This document shows positions 31,414-41,728 of a DNA stretch of 64,000 nucleotides, in pieces. A model generated the notes under the pieces. That model had not been told where the DNA came from. It saw nothing but the letters and a program-made list of their open reading frames with translations, and searched no databases. The stretch is from Boesenbergia rotunda. Taxonomy: Eukaryota > Streptophyta > Magnoliopsida > Zingiberales > Zingiberaceae. The DNA is taken from the NCBI GenBank assembly GCA_024364735.1, contig JAGFNQ010005391.1:145724-209723 (forward strand). Direction: 5' to 3'. A program made the translations under genes and the position numbers. Position 1 is the first letter of the stretch. Every line of letters starts with the position of its first letter.

Positions 31414-33716
31414 TGTTGGGACCGGGTGCATGTCGACAAGGATACGAGTTCGTAAAATTTAAAATTTTTACGTGCAGCGGAAGAGTTTGCATAAAATAAT
31501 TTCCTAAATTATTTTAACTTCGTATCTAGCATGCAACCTTATAGTGTATTGACATAATCATGCAATAATATTTTGCGGAAAAGTAAACTAATTTACTTTT
31601 ATACCTCGCGTAACTTGAAGAAAGGGACGAGATCCAACCGTAGCGTCCCTTGGAAGCTCCGCCTCTATTCGCGTCCACGCCGAGTTCTCTTCGGGATGAC
31701 TTCACAAAGTCACGAGTTTTGTGGCGACGAGAACTATTAGATTCTCGGAAGGCACAACTAGAAGGACAAGAGAAAAATTAGGAAAACTAACCAACGAAGT
31801 AACGGAATCGAATTCCGAGAAGAGAGGAGTCGCTATCCGCTTCTTCTTCTTCGTGTTCGGGTTCTCCTTCTTCTTGGTTGCTCACGCCAACTTCTCTTGG
31901 AGTTGATAGGGTGCGCCGGCCCTAGCAACCAAAGGGGGAGCCGGCCCTAACTCAATGAAGGGCGCCGGCCCTAGGCTAGAGAAGGAGAGGGAGAGGGGAA
32001 GAGAGAGAGAGGGAGAGCTCTAATTAATCTCTTGATTAATTGATTGATGTTATTAATAAAGGGCTAGCCTTTGGGTCCTTTATATAGTAGCAACTCTTTG
32101 CTAAGTCTCCCTCTAAACGGAATTAGTTATAAGAAATTTATCCTATAAATTTTCTTAACTAATTATTCCGTTTAAACTAAGTTTTATTATAAACCAATTT
32201 ATAATAAAACTAATTCTTCTTCTCTTTAAATTATGGAATAAATTTTATAAGAAATTTATAAACTTTCTTATTATGGAAAACTCAATTCATAATTGATTTT
32301 ATAAAATTAAAATAAACCAATTCATGGATTATTTTAATCTTCCATAAAAGAATAAATTTCTATAAATTTTATTTATATAAATTTCTTTATACAAATTTAT
32401 TTATCCATAATTTATAAAACAAATCACACTAGATTTATTTTATTAATTAAACCAAAATAAACTTGGTTTATTCTCCTTCATTGGCTGGCCACCCAAAGAG
32501 GGTTAACACCCTCTTTGGCCGGCCCAAACCGACCCGAACCGTCGCGAATTAAACTCATTTAATTCGCCCAAAAAGCCTTCAAAAGACTTAGCCATTTTTA
32601 GCTTCCATTGCGCCTCTGATTAACTCAGATTCGACTCGTTTCTCTTGATCGGAAAATCCAATTTTCAACTCGTTTTAAATCCCTCGGATTACTCGTATTG
32701 CGTGTGACTAAATAGGCTTTCGATTTATGTTGGCCGTCTATAATTAACCCATTAATTATAGAACGATCATGAGTGGCACCTAGTAGTACATCATGATCCC
32801 CAATTAATCGAAAGATCAACGGTTTGACCCCAGAAGAAATTATTCTGAAACCCTTCAGCAGCTCTAATGAATCGTGCCTCATTCCCTTCACCACCTTATA
32901 CCCACTTGGTTCAGGACACGGTCTATGGTGTCAGTCCCCACTAGGCTGACTACGTCACACCTAGCCCAAGTAGTGTCTTCCTCGTCCTTTGGATTTCTAA
33001 TTACTCTCATGTATTTAAGAGACTCGTACTCTTAACATGATATGCTCTGGCCAGAGGCTTTGAGTAACAATCCGACGATAGGCCTGGGTATACATCTCCT
33101 CGCAAGGAGTGGTGAATCCTTTGTAGGCTGTTCAAACATCTTCGGGCACTTCGGCTTATACCCAACCATCCCGGGTCCACACCTCCTTGGAGATGCTTGC
33201 TTAAGATGTTAAAGTATAAGTCTCCATGACCAAGATGACTTGAACACCGCAAGTCAAAGGAACATCGCACTTAAGCCGCAGTAAGATCTTCATTGACATA
33301 TCTACATGTAGATTCCCATATGAAGTCTTACAGCCAGTCACTCCAATGAACTAGTTCCCTTAACTAGCATCCATGTTTATCTCCGGACATCCCAATGTCA
33401 CCAGCTAGTGAGAATCAGCTGATTAGAGAATAACCCATGCTAGTCTCAACAGAATTGATAGTGTCCATTTTTATCAATTCATCGACTAGGGATAATTTCA
33501 ATACTTCACAATTGCACATTAGAGATAATCACTAGTTGTGATCCCATCACAAATTCTCTTATGCTGTGAGTTGTATTGCGGACATTCAGTAGATGAGTTT
33601 AAGATCCCAATCAAATACACAAAACATGTATACTCAAATAGTGAATTATCATTTATTAAATAAATGTTTACATCATAAGGCGATTGCCTTAGGACACTTC
33701 TCTCATATTACTAACA
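31414..33716 (-). repeat. Cop1-C 3' LTR
   Basis: 2303 bp. In plus orientation it begins TGTTGGGACC and ends TACTAACA; the reversed polypurine tract CTCCCACTT follows. The conserved leader block is at about 31620-31730, GGCGCCGGCCC motifs at about 31910-31975, and the reverse TATA box near 32080. Confidence 0.92.
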
Positions 33717-33727
33717 AACTCCCACTT

Positions 33728-34275
33728 GGCCTAATGCCAATCGCTACGGTATCCAATACCACAGGCTCTAACATGACCCTCAAACTTGTTTTGAGGCAAG
33801 GCCTTAGTTAAAGGATCCGCTATATTCCTTTCAGTGGGAACTCTCTCAATTTGTATGTCATTCCTACTTATAATCTCTCTGATCAGATGATAGCGTCGAA
33901 GCACGTGTTTGGATCGCTGATGAGACCTTGGTTCCTTTGCTTGTGCAATAGCTCCATTGTTGTCGCAGTATACCGGCACTGCTTCATCAATGGTTGGAAC
34001 CACGCCAAGTTCGGAGACAAACTTCTTGATCCAGACTGCTTCCTTTGCTGCTTCCGAAGCTGCGATATATTCCGCTTCCGTGGTAGAATCCGCTACAGTG
34101 TCTTGTTTGGAACTCTTCCAACTTACTGCGCCCCCATTCAAAGTAAATACGTATCCAGACTGCGATTTGGAGTCATCCTTATCCGTCTGGAAATTGGCAT
34201 CTGTATACCCACGTATTTTCAAATCTCCTTCTCCATATATTAGAAATACATCCTTAGTTCTTCTTAAGTACTTTA
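33728..34275 (-). pseudogene. Cop1-C RNase H C-terminal fragment, open frame
   Basis: On the minus strand the frame is open from 34275 to the stop at 33731-33733. It reads the RNase H region: GYTDANFQTDKDDSKSQSG, then ADSTTEAEYIAASEAAKEAV, YCDNNGAIAQ and the C-terminal NIADPLTKALPQ. Unlike Cop1-A, -D and -F it has no stop or deletion in this segment, so Cop1-C may be the youngest copy. It is truncated at its N-terminal side by the N at 34276. Confidence 0.88.
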
Positions 34276-34276
34276 N
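34276..34276. other. Ambiguous base / probable assembly join
   Basis: A single N. To the left is Cop1-C RNase H; to the right is gypsy LTR sequence matching 46106 onward. The abrupt change of element exactly at an N suggests a closed gap of unknown true size. Confidence 0.75.
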
Positions 34277-35009
34277 TTTCCCGAGCCACCACCCTACACA
34301 TCTTCAGCCTCCTGCCTCTTCCTTCAGTTTAAGTGTTCCTTACCCTTATCTGCAGCATAAGACAACAGATAAACTAGTAAGCACAAATGCTTAGTAAGGA
34401 TCCTGTCCTACTCGCAAAATCCATACGAAAGAATATCACATGTACACATAATAAATCATAAGCATGAGTTCATCAAAGCATACTAAACATCCAAGTTTCT
34501 AAGCATGCAGTATCACGTACCTTAAGCATACTCTTCACATATGATAAATGTTCTCAATGAATGTTTTCAAAATAATTCCATAATGGTATTACTTAAAAAT
34601 ACATCCATATCATATTGGGCCCTGTTGTGTACCACATATCGCGCGTAACTATTGCGCGTTCCCTAATGAATTGGGGTAGCGAGCCACCAATTAATTAGAG
34701 CAGGACCCTTCCGTCCTACCGGAGCCATGACCTTACGTAAACATGCACCCCGGATTTGTTTAACGACCCCCTTCCGAGTCGGGTACACAACTTCAAAAGT
34801 AAAATACTTATCATGCTTTTACATATATGCTAAGGAGTACTCCAAATCACTCTTACAGGACACACCACTCTTCAAGGGTGCTCATGATCCCGTAGGGACA
34901 CACCACACAACATAAGGGGTGCTCTTGATCCCATACTTAGTAGAGTATCCGTTCAAGCATTTTAACATATCACATGCAATTTCATAAGTGTGCCCCATGG
35001 GCTATAAGG

Positions 35010-35135
35010 CATGCTCATACATACATCATATTTCATGCATGTTCATACATACATCATATTTCACACATGTTCATACATACATAATATTTCATACATGTTC
35101 ATACATACATCATATTTCATACATGCATACACATA
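35010..35135 (-). repeat. Short tandem array, 31-bp-scale units
   Basis: Four units of CATGTTCATACATACATCA-type sequence followed by TATTTCA. The same array is at about 46840-46960 in Gyp-4b, so it is part of the LTR. Confidence 0.75.
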
Positions 35136-35830
35136 TTATCTTACTAAACATGATCATGTCCCGTAGGGTAGTTTAACCTTCACATACATTTCATGCAACT
35201 TATTAAACATAAAGCACATCATGGGATAATTATGCAACCCTAAACCCTAGTCCTTCTAGGGTTGGCCGAAACTCAAGGGTAGGGTAAACTAGTTTCACAC
35301 AAACATTTACACAAACACTTTGTCTACACTACCAAACATGGATACATCATAGGAAATCATACAATTCCTAAATCCCAATTCTTTTCCTCCATGGCCGAAA
35401 CTCGTAGGGGGTGCAACCCTAATTTTTTGTTATCACCACTTGATGGGAATCAACCTATAGGTATACCCTAAGTCCTAAGGGTTCTCCTCAAGCATCAAGA
35501 AGTAACCAAGGCCTCTTCTAAGGTTGTTGGCCGAAACTTACACAAGGGTAAAACCCTAAATTTTTGTTCATAACATCATGAAGAAAACAATATATACATA
35601 TACCCTAAGTTCCAAGGGTCTACTCATGTAACAAAAAGGAACCAAGGCCTTCCCCTAAGGGGGTGGCCGAAACTTACAAAGGGTGAAACTCTAGTTTTTT
35701 TCTTCCCTTTTTGTTCATACCATCATGAAGAAAATCAACATACATATATACTCTAAGTCTCAAAGGTCTTCTCATGTATCAAGGAGTGACCAAGGCCTTC
35801 CCCTAAGGGGGTGGCCGAAACTTACAAAGG

Positions 35831-35835
35831 GGGAA
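35831..35835 (+). repeat. Target site duplication GGGAA, left copy
   Basis: GGGAA at 35831-35835 recurs at 44594-44598. The undisturbed target is visible in Gyp-4b at about 47659, where the flanks are directly joined. Confidence 0.92.
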
Positions 35836-36309
35836 TGTAACGCCCGCTTTTTTTTTTCCTAAGTGGCGTTACGTTAACATGCTTAGGGCATGTAGACATC
35901 ATAAGGCAGCGGAATAACTTAACTTATACATGCCCTGTTACCATTCTTAACTTATTGACATGGGAACCTTAGCATATTAACTTTGAACTTAAGCATCATA
36001 TCATGTCTCACATAACATCATATCATAAGGTTCCATAAGTCATTATTCAAACATATAAGTAAACATATAGTTTCCTGGGCCAAGTCACTACGACACACAT
36101 GCGTTCTTGCCCTCCTGCTGCTTCCTTCATTGTCCCCTTGAATGATCTGCGGTATAAGGAAATAAGACTATAAGCACACAGGCTTAGTAAGACTCTTTCC
36201 TACTCACAAAATCATTCATCATTCATCATCTCATAATGAGCACATAAAACATTAACATACTTGGTGCTCTACTTAGAACATAACATCTTACGTCACTTGT
36301 CGTATACAT

Positions 36310-36640
36310 AGCATGGCATGAATATAATCATAGTAACATTCTAAGCATGGCATGATACATGGCATAAACATAAACATCATAAACGTTCTAAGCATGGCAT
36401 AAACATAAACATCATAGGCATTCTAAGCATGGCATAATTCATGGCATAATTCATAAACATAGTGAACATAATTCATGGCATAGATCATAAACATAGTGAA
36501 CATTCTAAGCATGGCATAATTCATGGCATAAACATAAACATCATAGACATTCTAAGCATGGCATAATTCATGGCATAATTCATAAACATAGTGAACATTC
36601 TAAGCATGGCATAATTCATGGCATAGATCATTCATTCTCA
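36310..36640 (-). repeat. Short tandem array in Gyp-3
   Basis: Repeated CTAAGCATGGCATAATTCAT-type units followed by variable GGCATAAACATAAACAT or GGCATAATTCATAAACAT segments, period roughly 45-60 bp, about six units. Confidence 0.75.
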
Positions 36641-36914
36641 TGCATACTTCTTAACATGAAACATAAGCATAAAATCTTATGAACATAGCATAATGCATAA
36701 CATGAATGGATGCATGAGTGGAATGCATATACATAAGGGATGCTTAACTTTTAAAACATACTTTTAAATGCTTAAACATAATCATCATAACATCATTTGG
36801 GGTCCCCGGCTTGTACCACATACATACATCATAGCACGCATCCCTAGCAAGTCCGAGGTCGCGAGCCCCAACCTACTAGGGTAAGGATAGCATAGTCGGT
36901 AGTCCCCAAACTGA

Positions 36915-37017
36915 GGCGTTCTTAAGGTGCCCATCCCTGTTGCCCAGCTCCGGTAGGGCCAGAACCGTGGACAGCTTCGGTATACCATAACCGGGGCGTT
37001 CTTAAGGTGCCCATCCC
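36915..37017 (-). repeat. 80-bp spaced duplication in Gyp-3
   Basis: GGCGTTCTTAAGGTGCCCAT followed by CCC occurs at 36915 and again at 36995. The neighbouring sequence is partly duplicated as well (CCAAACTGA against CCATAACCG). Confidence 0.65.
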
Positions 37018-37365
37018 TTGGACCCATACTTCGGTCCGGTACAAGACCATACATAAAGTAAAATACTTTTCATGTGTCATCATTCATATGGCATTCATGG
37101 CATCTTTAACATAGCATAACTTGTTACGGCTCGGCCCGTCTACCGGCCCATTTACCGGTCCTCACGACCGTCGTACCGTCGACCATCGACCGTGCCATTT
37201 TAGCATATTTATGCCTTAAAGACATAAGCATCATCTTTCATTCATCATCATTCATAGCATATTCATTCATTCATCATACTTAACATCATCATTATGCCTT
37301 AAAGGCATGAACCTTAACTTCATTCTTCACTTTCATTCTTAGACATGGCATCATTTTCATTTTTA

Positions 37366-37396
37366 ACATGGCATCATTTTCATTCTTAAACATGGT
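37366..37396 (+). repeat. LINE target site duplication, left copy
   Basis: A 31-bp stretch from ACATGGCATC to CATGGT is repeated at 43067-43097 with one mismatch (A at 37390, T at 43091). A similar 25-bp unit occurs just upstream (about 37343), so part of the match could be older tandem repetition and the true TSD may be shorter. Confidence 0.8.
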
Positions 37397-37627
37397 CTTT
37401 TATTACATGATAAGCAAGAGAATTTTGAGGCAGTAGAGACATGCAAATCATTTACGTTGGAAGCTGTATCTGAAGATGATGGAAGGGGGCTTCTACAAAG
37501 GTCTTCTTCTTTTCCTCTTGAGATGAATAAAGTTGCATTCTCAGTTTCGGAAAAAATAGATCCTTCTATTTTACCCCAAAGGGTAACTAGAAGTAAAGCT
37601 CAGGCTGCTAAGGCTTCAAGAAATTAG
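37397..37627 (+). pseudogene. LINE ORF1, C-terminal 76 codons
   Basis: Open in frame from the first base of the LINE to TAG at 37625-37627. The residues are polar, ending in a basic tail (RVTRSKAQAAKASRN). ORF1 proteins of plant L1 elements bind RNA and have a zinc knuckle upstream; that part is missing because of 5' truncation. The frame is the same as that of ORF2, with only TAG and three Phe codons between them. Confidence 0.75.
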
Positions 37628-37636
37628 TTTTTTTTT

Positions 37637-40600
37637 ATGTCAGGAGTAATATGGAATATTAGGGGGATAGGGAATCCTTCTTCTCTTAGAAGATTGAAAT
37701 ATTTGAAAAATCTCTTTCATTTGAATTTTGTAGGGATCCTTGAACCTATGATATCTCTAGATAGTTCGTTAATGGCTAAAAAGCTGGGTTTCGCAGAAAT
37801 TTATTCTAACTGCTTCGGAAAAATCTGGTTTTCTCATGATGCAAATATAGAATGTTCTATTTTATTTGATCATGATCAATTCCTACATGTCAAATTGAAA
37901 TCTGCTTTGTTTCCTATTGATATGTTTGTTACTATAGTCTATGCCAAATGCTCTAGAGTTGGCAGGTATGAGCTTTGGGAGCAATTAGAGCTTATCAAAC
38001 CGTCTAATGATGCTTCTTTTTTGCTGGTCGGTGGCGATTTTAATATTATTGCAAAAGATACAGAACAGTCTACAGGTGCTGTCACAAATGGAGGTGCGAT
38101 GGAGGATTTCAATAATTTCATGATGATTACTGGGCTGGTTGATGCTGGATTTGTAGGGGACTGTTTTACTTGGACAAACAACAGGATTTGGAAGAGATTG
38201 GACAGAGTTTTGTTTTTAGATTCTGCGCAGTGCCATAGATTTTCGGTGAAAATAGAGCATTTGAATAGGGCAGCTTCTGATCATTGCCCATTGCTGATTT
38301 CTTTTCCAATGTTTGAGCAGGTAGTTGCTTCTTTCAGATTTCAGAATATGTGGATAAGACATCAAGGTTTCAAACAAACTGTGATGCTGAATTGGAATCT
38401 GCCATGTGATAGTTATGGTATGTCAAAGCTGCAGTTTAAACTGAAAAGGTTAAAAAGTCATTTGAAGTGGTGGAATAAGGAGATATTTGGTAATATACAT
38501 GATAATGTTAGGAAGGTGGATAAACAATTCAGTGATGCCGAGATCAAGTTTGAGAATAATCCGTCGGAGGAGAACAGAATGATCAAAAATAAACTTCAAG
38601 CACTTCTTTTTAAAACCCTTCAGATGGAAGAGGATTTTTGGAGACAAAAAGCTGCGGTTAAATGGATGTCTGATGGAGATAGAAACACAAAATTTTTCCA
38701 CAACATGGTGAAGAAAAGAAGGTTTACTAACAGAATTTTCAGGATATGGGATAATGGTGAGTGTTTGGAAAAATCTGATCTAATTAGAGAATCTGCAGTC
38801 GCATATTTTGAGCATTTGTTGGCAGGTGAGTCTTTCAATGATTCGGAATTGGATCTAAGTTGCATTCCTGAGCTGATCTCTATGGAGGATAATGACACAC
38901 TTACAAGCCTACCTTCTCTAGAAGAAATAAAACAGTCAGTATGGGAAATGGATCAAAATAGTGTGGCTGGACCAGATGGTTTTTCAGTAGCATTTTATAT
39001 TTCTTGTTGGGATCTCATCCAAAAAGATGTTTATCAAGCTGTGATTGATTTTTTCTCAGGTGGGATGATCCCAAAAGGTATGGCTGCTACAACCATTGTA
39101 CTAATCCCTAAAATTGAGAATGCTCAAGCATGGCAAGATTTTCAGCCTATCAGTTTATGTAATGTGTCCTATAAAATAATATCAAAATTATTGGCAAATA
39201 GGTTGAAAAAATTACTGAATAAAATCATATCCCCTTTTCAGAGTGGATTTGTTGAAGGCAGATTAATATCTGATAATATACTATTAGCTCAGGAATTGAC
39301 ACATAAACTGAATTATCATGTTAGAGGAGGAAATATGATTATGAAACATGATATGGCTAAAGCCTTTGACAGGGTCCAGTGGAGTTTTCTTTTTAAAATT
39401 TTAGCAGCCTTTGGGTTTTCTGAAAAATTTATTGCTTGCATTCGAAGATGTATTTCAATGGTTTGGTTTTCTATTCGTATAAATGGACAAATGGCAGGCT
39501 TTTTCCAATCAAAAAGAGGTTTAAGACAAGGGGATCCAATTTCGCCTTTCTTATTCATTATTGCCTCAGAGTTTCTATCCAGAGGTTTAGAGAAACTTTT
39601 TATCAATAATCCCTCTTTGAGTTTTGTTTCAGGTTGTTCCTTGAGAATTTCTCATCTAGCATATGCTGATGATGTAATGGTATTCCTGAATGGGTCAATC
39701 AAATGTGTTAAAAAAGTCAAAGCCTTTCTAGATGATTATGAGAAAAACTCTGGACAAGCAGTTAATGCAGGTAAAAGTCTGATTTATTTGTCAAGAAGAA
39801 TTCCGGAATCTCGTAAAAGATTGATCCTTATGGCTACTGGATTTTTGGAGGGTGTATGTCCTTTGAAATACTTTGGCATTCCATTATTTACTGGGCATAG
39901 AAAATCTGCTTATTTTCATCCTATGTTAGAGAAGATAAGGAATAGACTCTTGGGTTGGAATTTATCAAATTTGTCATATGGGGGTCGCCTTTGCTTAATT
40001 CAGAGTGTGCTAATTTCAATGCCTTTATTTTTACTGCAAGTTCTCCTCCCTCCTTTTTCTGTCCTACATAATTTGGAAATGTTTTTTGCAAAATTTTTTT
40101 GGGGATCGACTGATATTAATAGGAAAACTCATTGGGTGTCTTGGAATAATATCTGTACACAGAAGTTTGAGGGAGGTTTGGGGATTAGAAAGCTTACTGA
40201 TTTTAGTTTGGCAATGGCCATTAAACTATGGTTCCGTTTTAGAGAACAAAATACACTTTGGGCTAAATTTTTATCCAAGTTATATTGTGGATCCGGTCAT
40301 CCGGTTGAGGTGAGCTTAAAAGGCAAGGCTTCATTTACTTGGCGCAGATTAATTAAAGTTCGATGCTTAGCAGAACAGAACATTGGATGGATATTGGGAA
40401 ATGGCAAAATAAACTTCTGGTATGATACTTGGCTTGATGGAGGTCCTCTTTTTAATCAAGGTATGCTTATTGAAAATAAAGACTTGCAAGTTGTAGATAT
40501 TCTTGGGAATTCAAATTGGAAGAACAATAAAGCTATGGACGTCCTTCCGGAGGATTTAAAGGCTGAAATTGAAGAATATCCTTTGCAACATAATATACCA

Positions 40601-41728
40601 GACCGAATAATCTGGAAACCTGCTACAAACGGTGAATTCAGGTTGAAATTAGCTTGGGACAAGGTTAGACAGACAAGCTCTGTTTCTTATATTAATTATG
40701 CTATTTGGAATGACCTGTTAAGGCCTAATATCTCAATTTTTGCTTGGCGCTTCTTAAAAAGGAAGCTTCCAGTTGATGATATATTACAAAACCGTGGTAT
40801 TGCTCTTGTATCTAAATGCCTCTGTTGTGATCACATAGAAACTTGGGAACATCTGTTTTTTGATGGCCCAATTGCTAAAGAAGTTTGGTCCTATTTTGCA
40901 AGAATTTTTGATGTTCATCAATCATCTAATTTAGAAGATTGGAAATTAGGTTTGAAATGGTTACTGGGAGGTCATGTTAGAGAGGTTATGCCATTCCTTA
41001 TTCTATGGTTTCTATGGTTAGCTAGGAATGAGGCTAAACACAAAGGGTTAAAACAAAAAGCTCATAAAATTACAAGCAATATAATTCAGTACTGTTTGCT
41101 TGGGGAACACTCTGGTAACATTAAAGGAACACATTGGAAGGGGTACACATCTGTGGCTAGAAGTTGGGGATTAACAGTTAACAACATAATTAGAACCACA
41201 ATAACGATGGTGCATTGGAAGAAGCCTAAGATAGGATGCTACAAATTAAACACTGATGGATGTTCCCGAGGGAATCCTGGTCTTTCTTCTTATGGTGTTA
41301 TAATTAGAAACCACGCAGGTGATTTTATTATGGCAAAATATGGTACCTTGGGCTTCTCATCTAATGTTAAGGCTGAGCTTTTTGCTATACAAGCAGGTAT
41401 TGAATTATGTGTAGCTTGTAATTTTCTCCCGGTTTGGTTAGAATCAGATTCCTTGGTTTCGTTAAAAATTTTACAATCTTCGGCTATGTGTTGGGAGTAT
41501 AGGAATTTAATTTCAAGAATTAGAATATTGGTGGAGAAACATCATGTAATTTGCTCTCATGTGTATAGAGAAGCTAACGCCGCCGCTGATTTCTTGGCTA
41601 ACCAAGCCTTTAATGTACAAGGAGAAAAAGTGTTATTGAAGAATGACATGGTAAGAGAACTGCATGGCATATGTAAGCTTGACAGGTTGGGCATTCCTTA
41701 CATCAGAGTGAACCGGAAAATATTATAG
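37637..41728 (+). CDS. LINE ORF2: endonuclease, reverse transcriptase, RNase H (1363 aa, intact)
   Basis: The protein nicks target DNA and copies LINE RNA at the nick. The ATG at 37637 is the first after the ORF1 stop and sits just before the endonuclease start. Endonuclease (about aa 1-230): NIRG (7), EP (about 36), GGDFN (about 131), RLDR (about 187) and SDHCP (about 214), all expected catalytic positions. RT (about aa 470-730): PKGMAATTIVLIPK, an SGFVEGR segment, DMAKAFDRV, RGLRQGDPISP and the AYADD active site (about 675). A zinc-binding RT-associated region has CLCCDHIETWEHLF (about 1057-1070). RNase H (about aa 1200-1325): NTDGCSRGNPG, KAEL, LESDS and a final AADFLAN, giving the D-E-D-D set. 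No stop or frameshift over 4.1 kb, the only such frame in the window. Whether it is expressed cannot be told. Confidence 0.95.
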   Translation: MSGVIWNIRGIGNPSSLRRLKYLKNLFHLNFVGILEPMISLDSSLMAKKLGFAEIYSNCFGKIWFSHDANIECSILFDHDQFLHVKLKSALFPIDMFVTIVYAKCSRVGRYELWEQLELIKPSNDASFLLVGGDFNIIAKDTEQSTGAVTNGGAMEDFNNFMMITGLVDAGFVGDCFTWTNNRIWKRLDRVLFLDSAQCHRFSVKIEHLNRAASDHCPLLISFPMFEQVVASFRFQNMWIRHQGFKQTVMLNWNLPCDSYGMSKLQFKLKRLKSHLKWWNKEIFGNIHDNVRKVDKQFSDAEIKFENNPSEENRMIKNKLQALLFKTLQMEEDFWRQKAAVKWMSDGDRNTKFFHNMVKKRRFTNRIFRIWDNGECLEKSDLIRESAVAYFEHLLAGESFNDSELDLSCIPELISMEDNDTLTSLPSLEEIKQSVWEMDQNSVAGPDGFSVAFYISCWDLIQKDVYQAVIDFFSGGMIPKGMAATTIVLIPKIENAQAWQDFQPISLCNVSYKIISKLLANRLKKLLNKIISPFQSGFVEGRLISDNILLAQELTHKLNYHVRGGNMIMKHDMAKAFDRVQWSFLFKILAAFGFSEKFIACIRRCISMVWFSIRINGQMAGFFQSKRGLRQGDPISPFLFIIASEFLSRGLEKLFINNPSLSFVSGCSLRISHLAYADDVMVFLNGSIKCVKKVKAFLDDYEKNSGQAVNAGKSLIYLSRRIPESRKRLILMATGFLEGVCPLKYFGIPLFTGHRKSAYFHPMLEKIRNRLLGWNLSNLSYGGRLCLIQSVLISMPLFLLQVLLPPFSVLHNLEMFFAKFFWGSTDINRKTHWVSWNNICTQKFEGGLGIRKLTDFSLAMAIKLWFRFREQNTLWAKFLSKLYCGSGHPVEVSLKGKASFTWRRLIKVRCLAEQNIGWILGNGKINFWYDTWLDGGPLFNQGMLIENKDLQVVDILGNSNWKNNKAMDVLPEDLKAEIEEYPLQHNIPDRIIWKPATNGEFRLKLAWDKVRQTSSVSYINYAIWNDLLRPNISIFAWRFLKRKLPVDDILQNRGIALVSKCLCCDHIETWEHLFFDGPIAKEVWSYFARIFDVHQSSNLEDWKLGLKWLLGGHVREVMPFLILWFLWLARNEAKHKGLKQKAHKITSNIIQYCLLGEHSGNIKGTHWKGYTSVARSWGLTVNNIIRTTITMVHWKKPKIGCYKLNTDGCSRGNPGLSSYGVIIRNHAGDFIMAKYGTLGFSSNVKAELFAIQAGIELCVACNFLPVWLESDSLVSLKILQSSAMCWEYRNLISRIRILVEKHHVICSHVYREANAAADFLANQAFNVQGEKVLLKNDMVRELHGICKLDRLGIPYIRVNRKIL

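Larger units (their letters stand above)
31414..34275 (-). mobile_element. Cop1-C: reverse Cop1 element, only RNase H end and 3' LTR
   Basis: From 34275 down to 31414 on the minus strand: the end of pol, the polypurine tract (33717-33727) and the 3' LTR. It stops at an ambiguous base (34276), beyond which the sequence belongs to an unrelated gypsy LTR, so the rest of the element is missing from the sequence, not shown to be deleted in the genome. It cuts the Sire-B env-like ORF at 31413. Confidence 0.9.
34277..35835 (-). repeat. Gyp-4a: gypsy LTR fragment, left segment
   Basis: Nearly identical over 1.5 kb to 46106-47663 of solo LTR Gyp-4b. It includes the CATACATACATCATATTTCA tandem units (about 35010-35125) and several GGCCGAAAC motifs. 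The first 311 bp present in Gyp-4b are missing at the N. It is interrupted at 35835/44594 by Gyp-3 and resumes for 64 bp at 44599-44662. Confidence 0.88.

Noticed and set aside
35240..35260. Telomere-like CCCTAAACCCTAG and similar words near 43190-43600.
   Set aside because: Only one to two units each, embedded in CCGAAACCCTAGGG motifs of gypsy LTRs; not interstitial telomere arrays.
37939..38181. Antisense open frames within LINE ORF2.
   Set aside because: Shadow frames of a long conserved coding region with no homology of their own.
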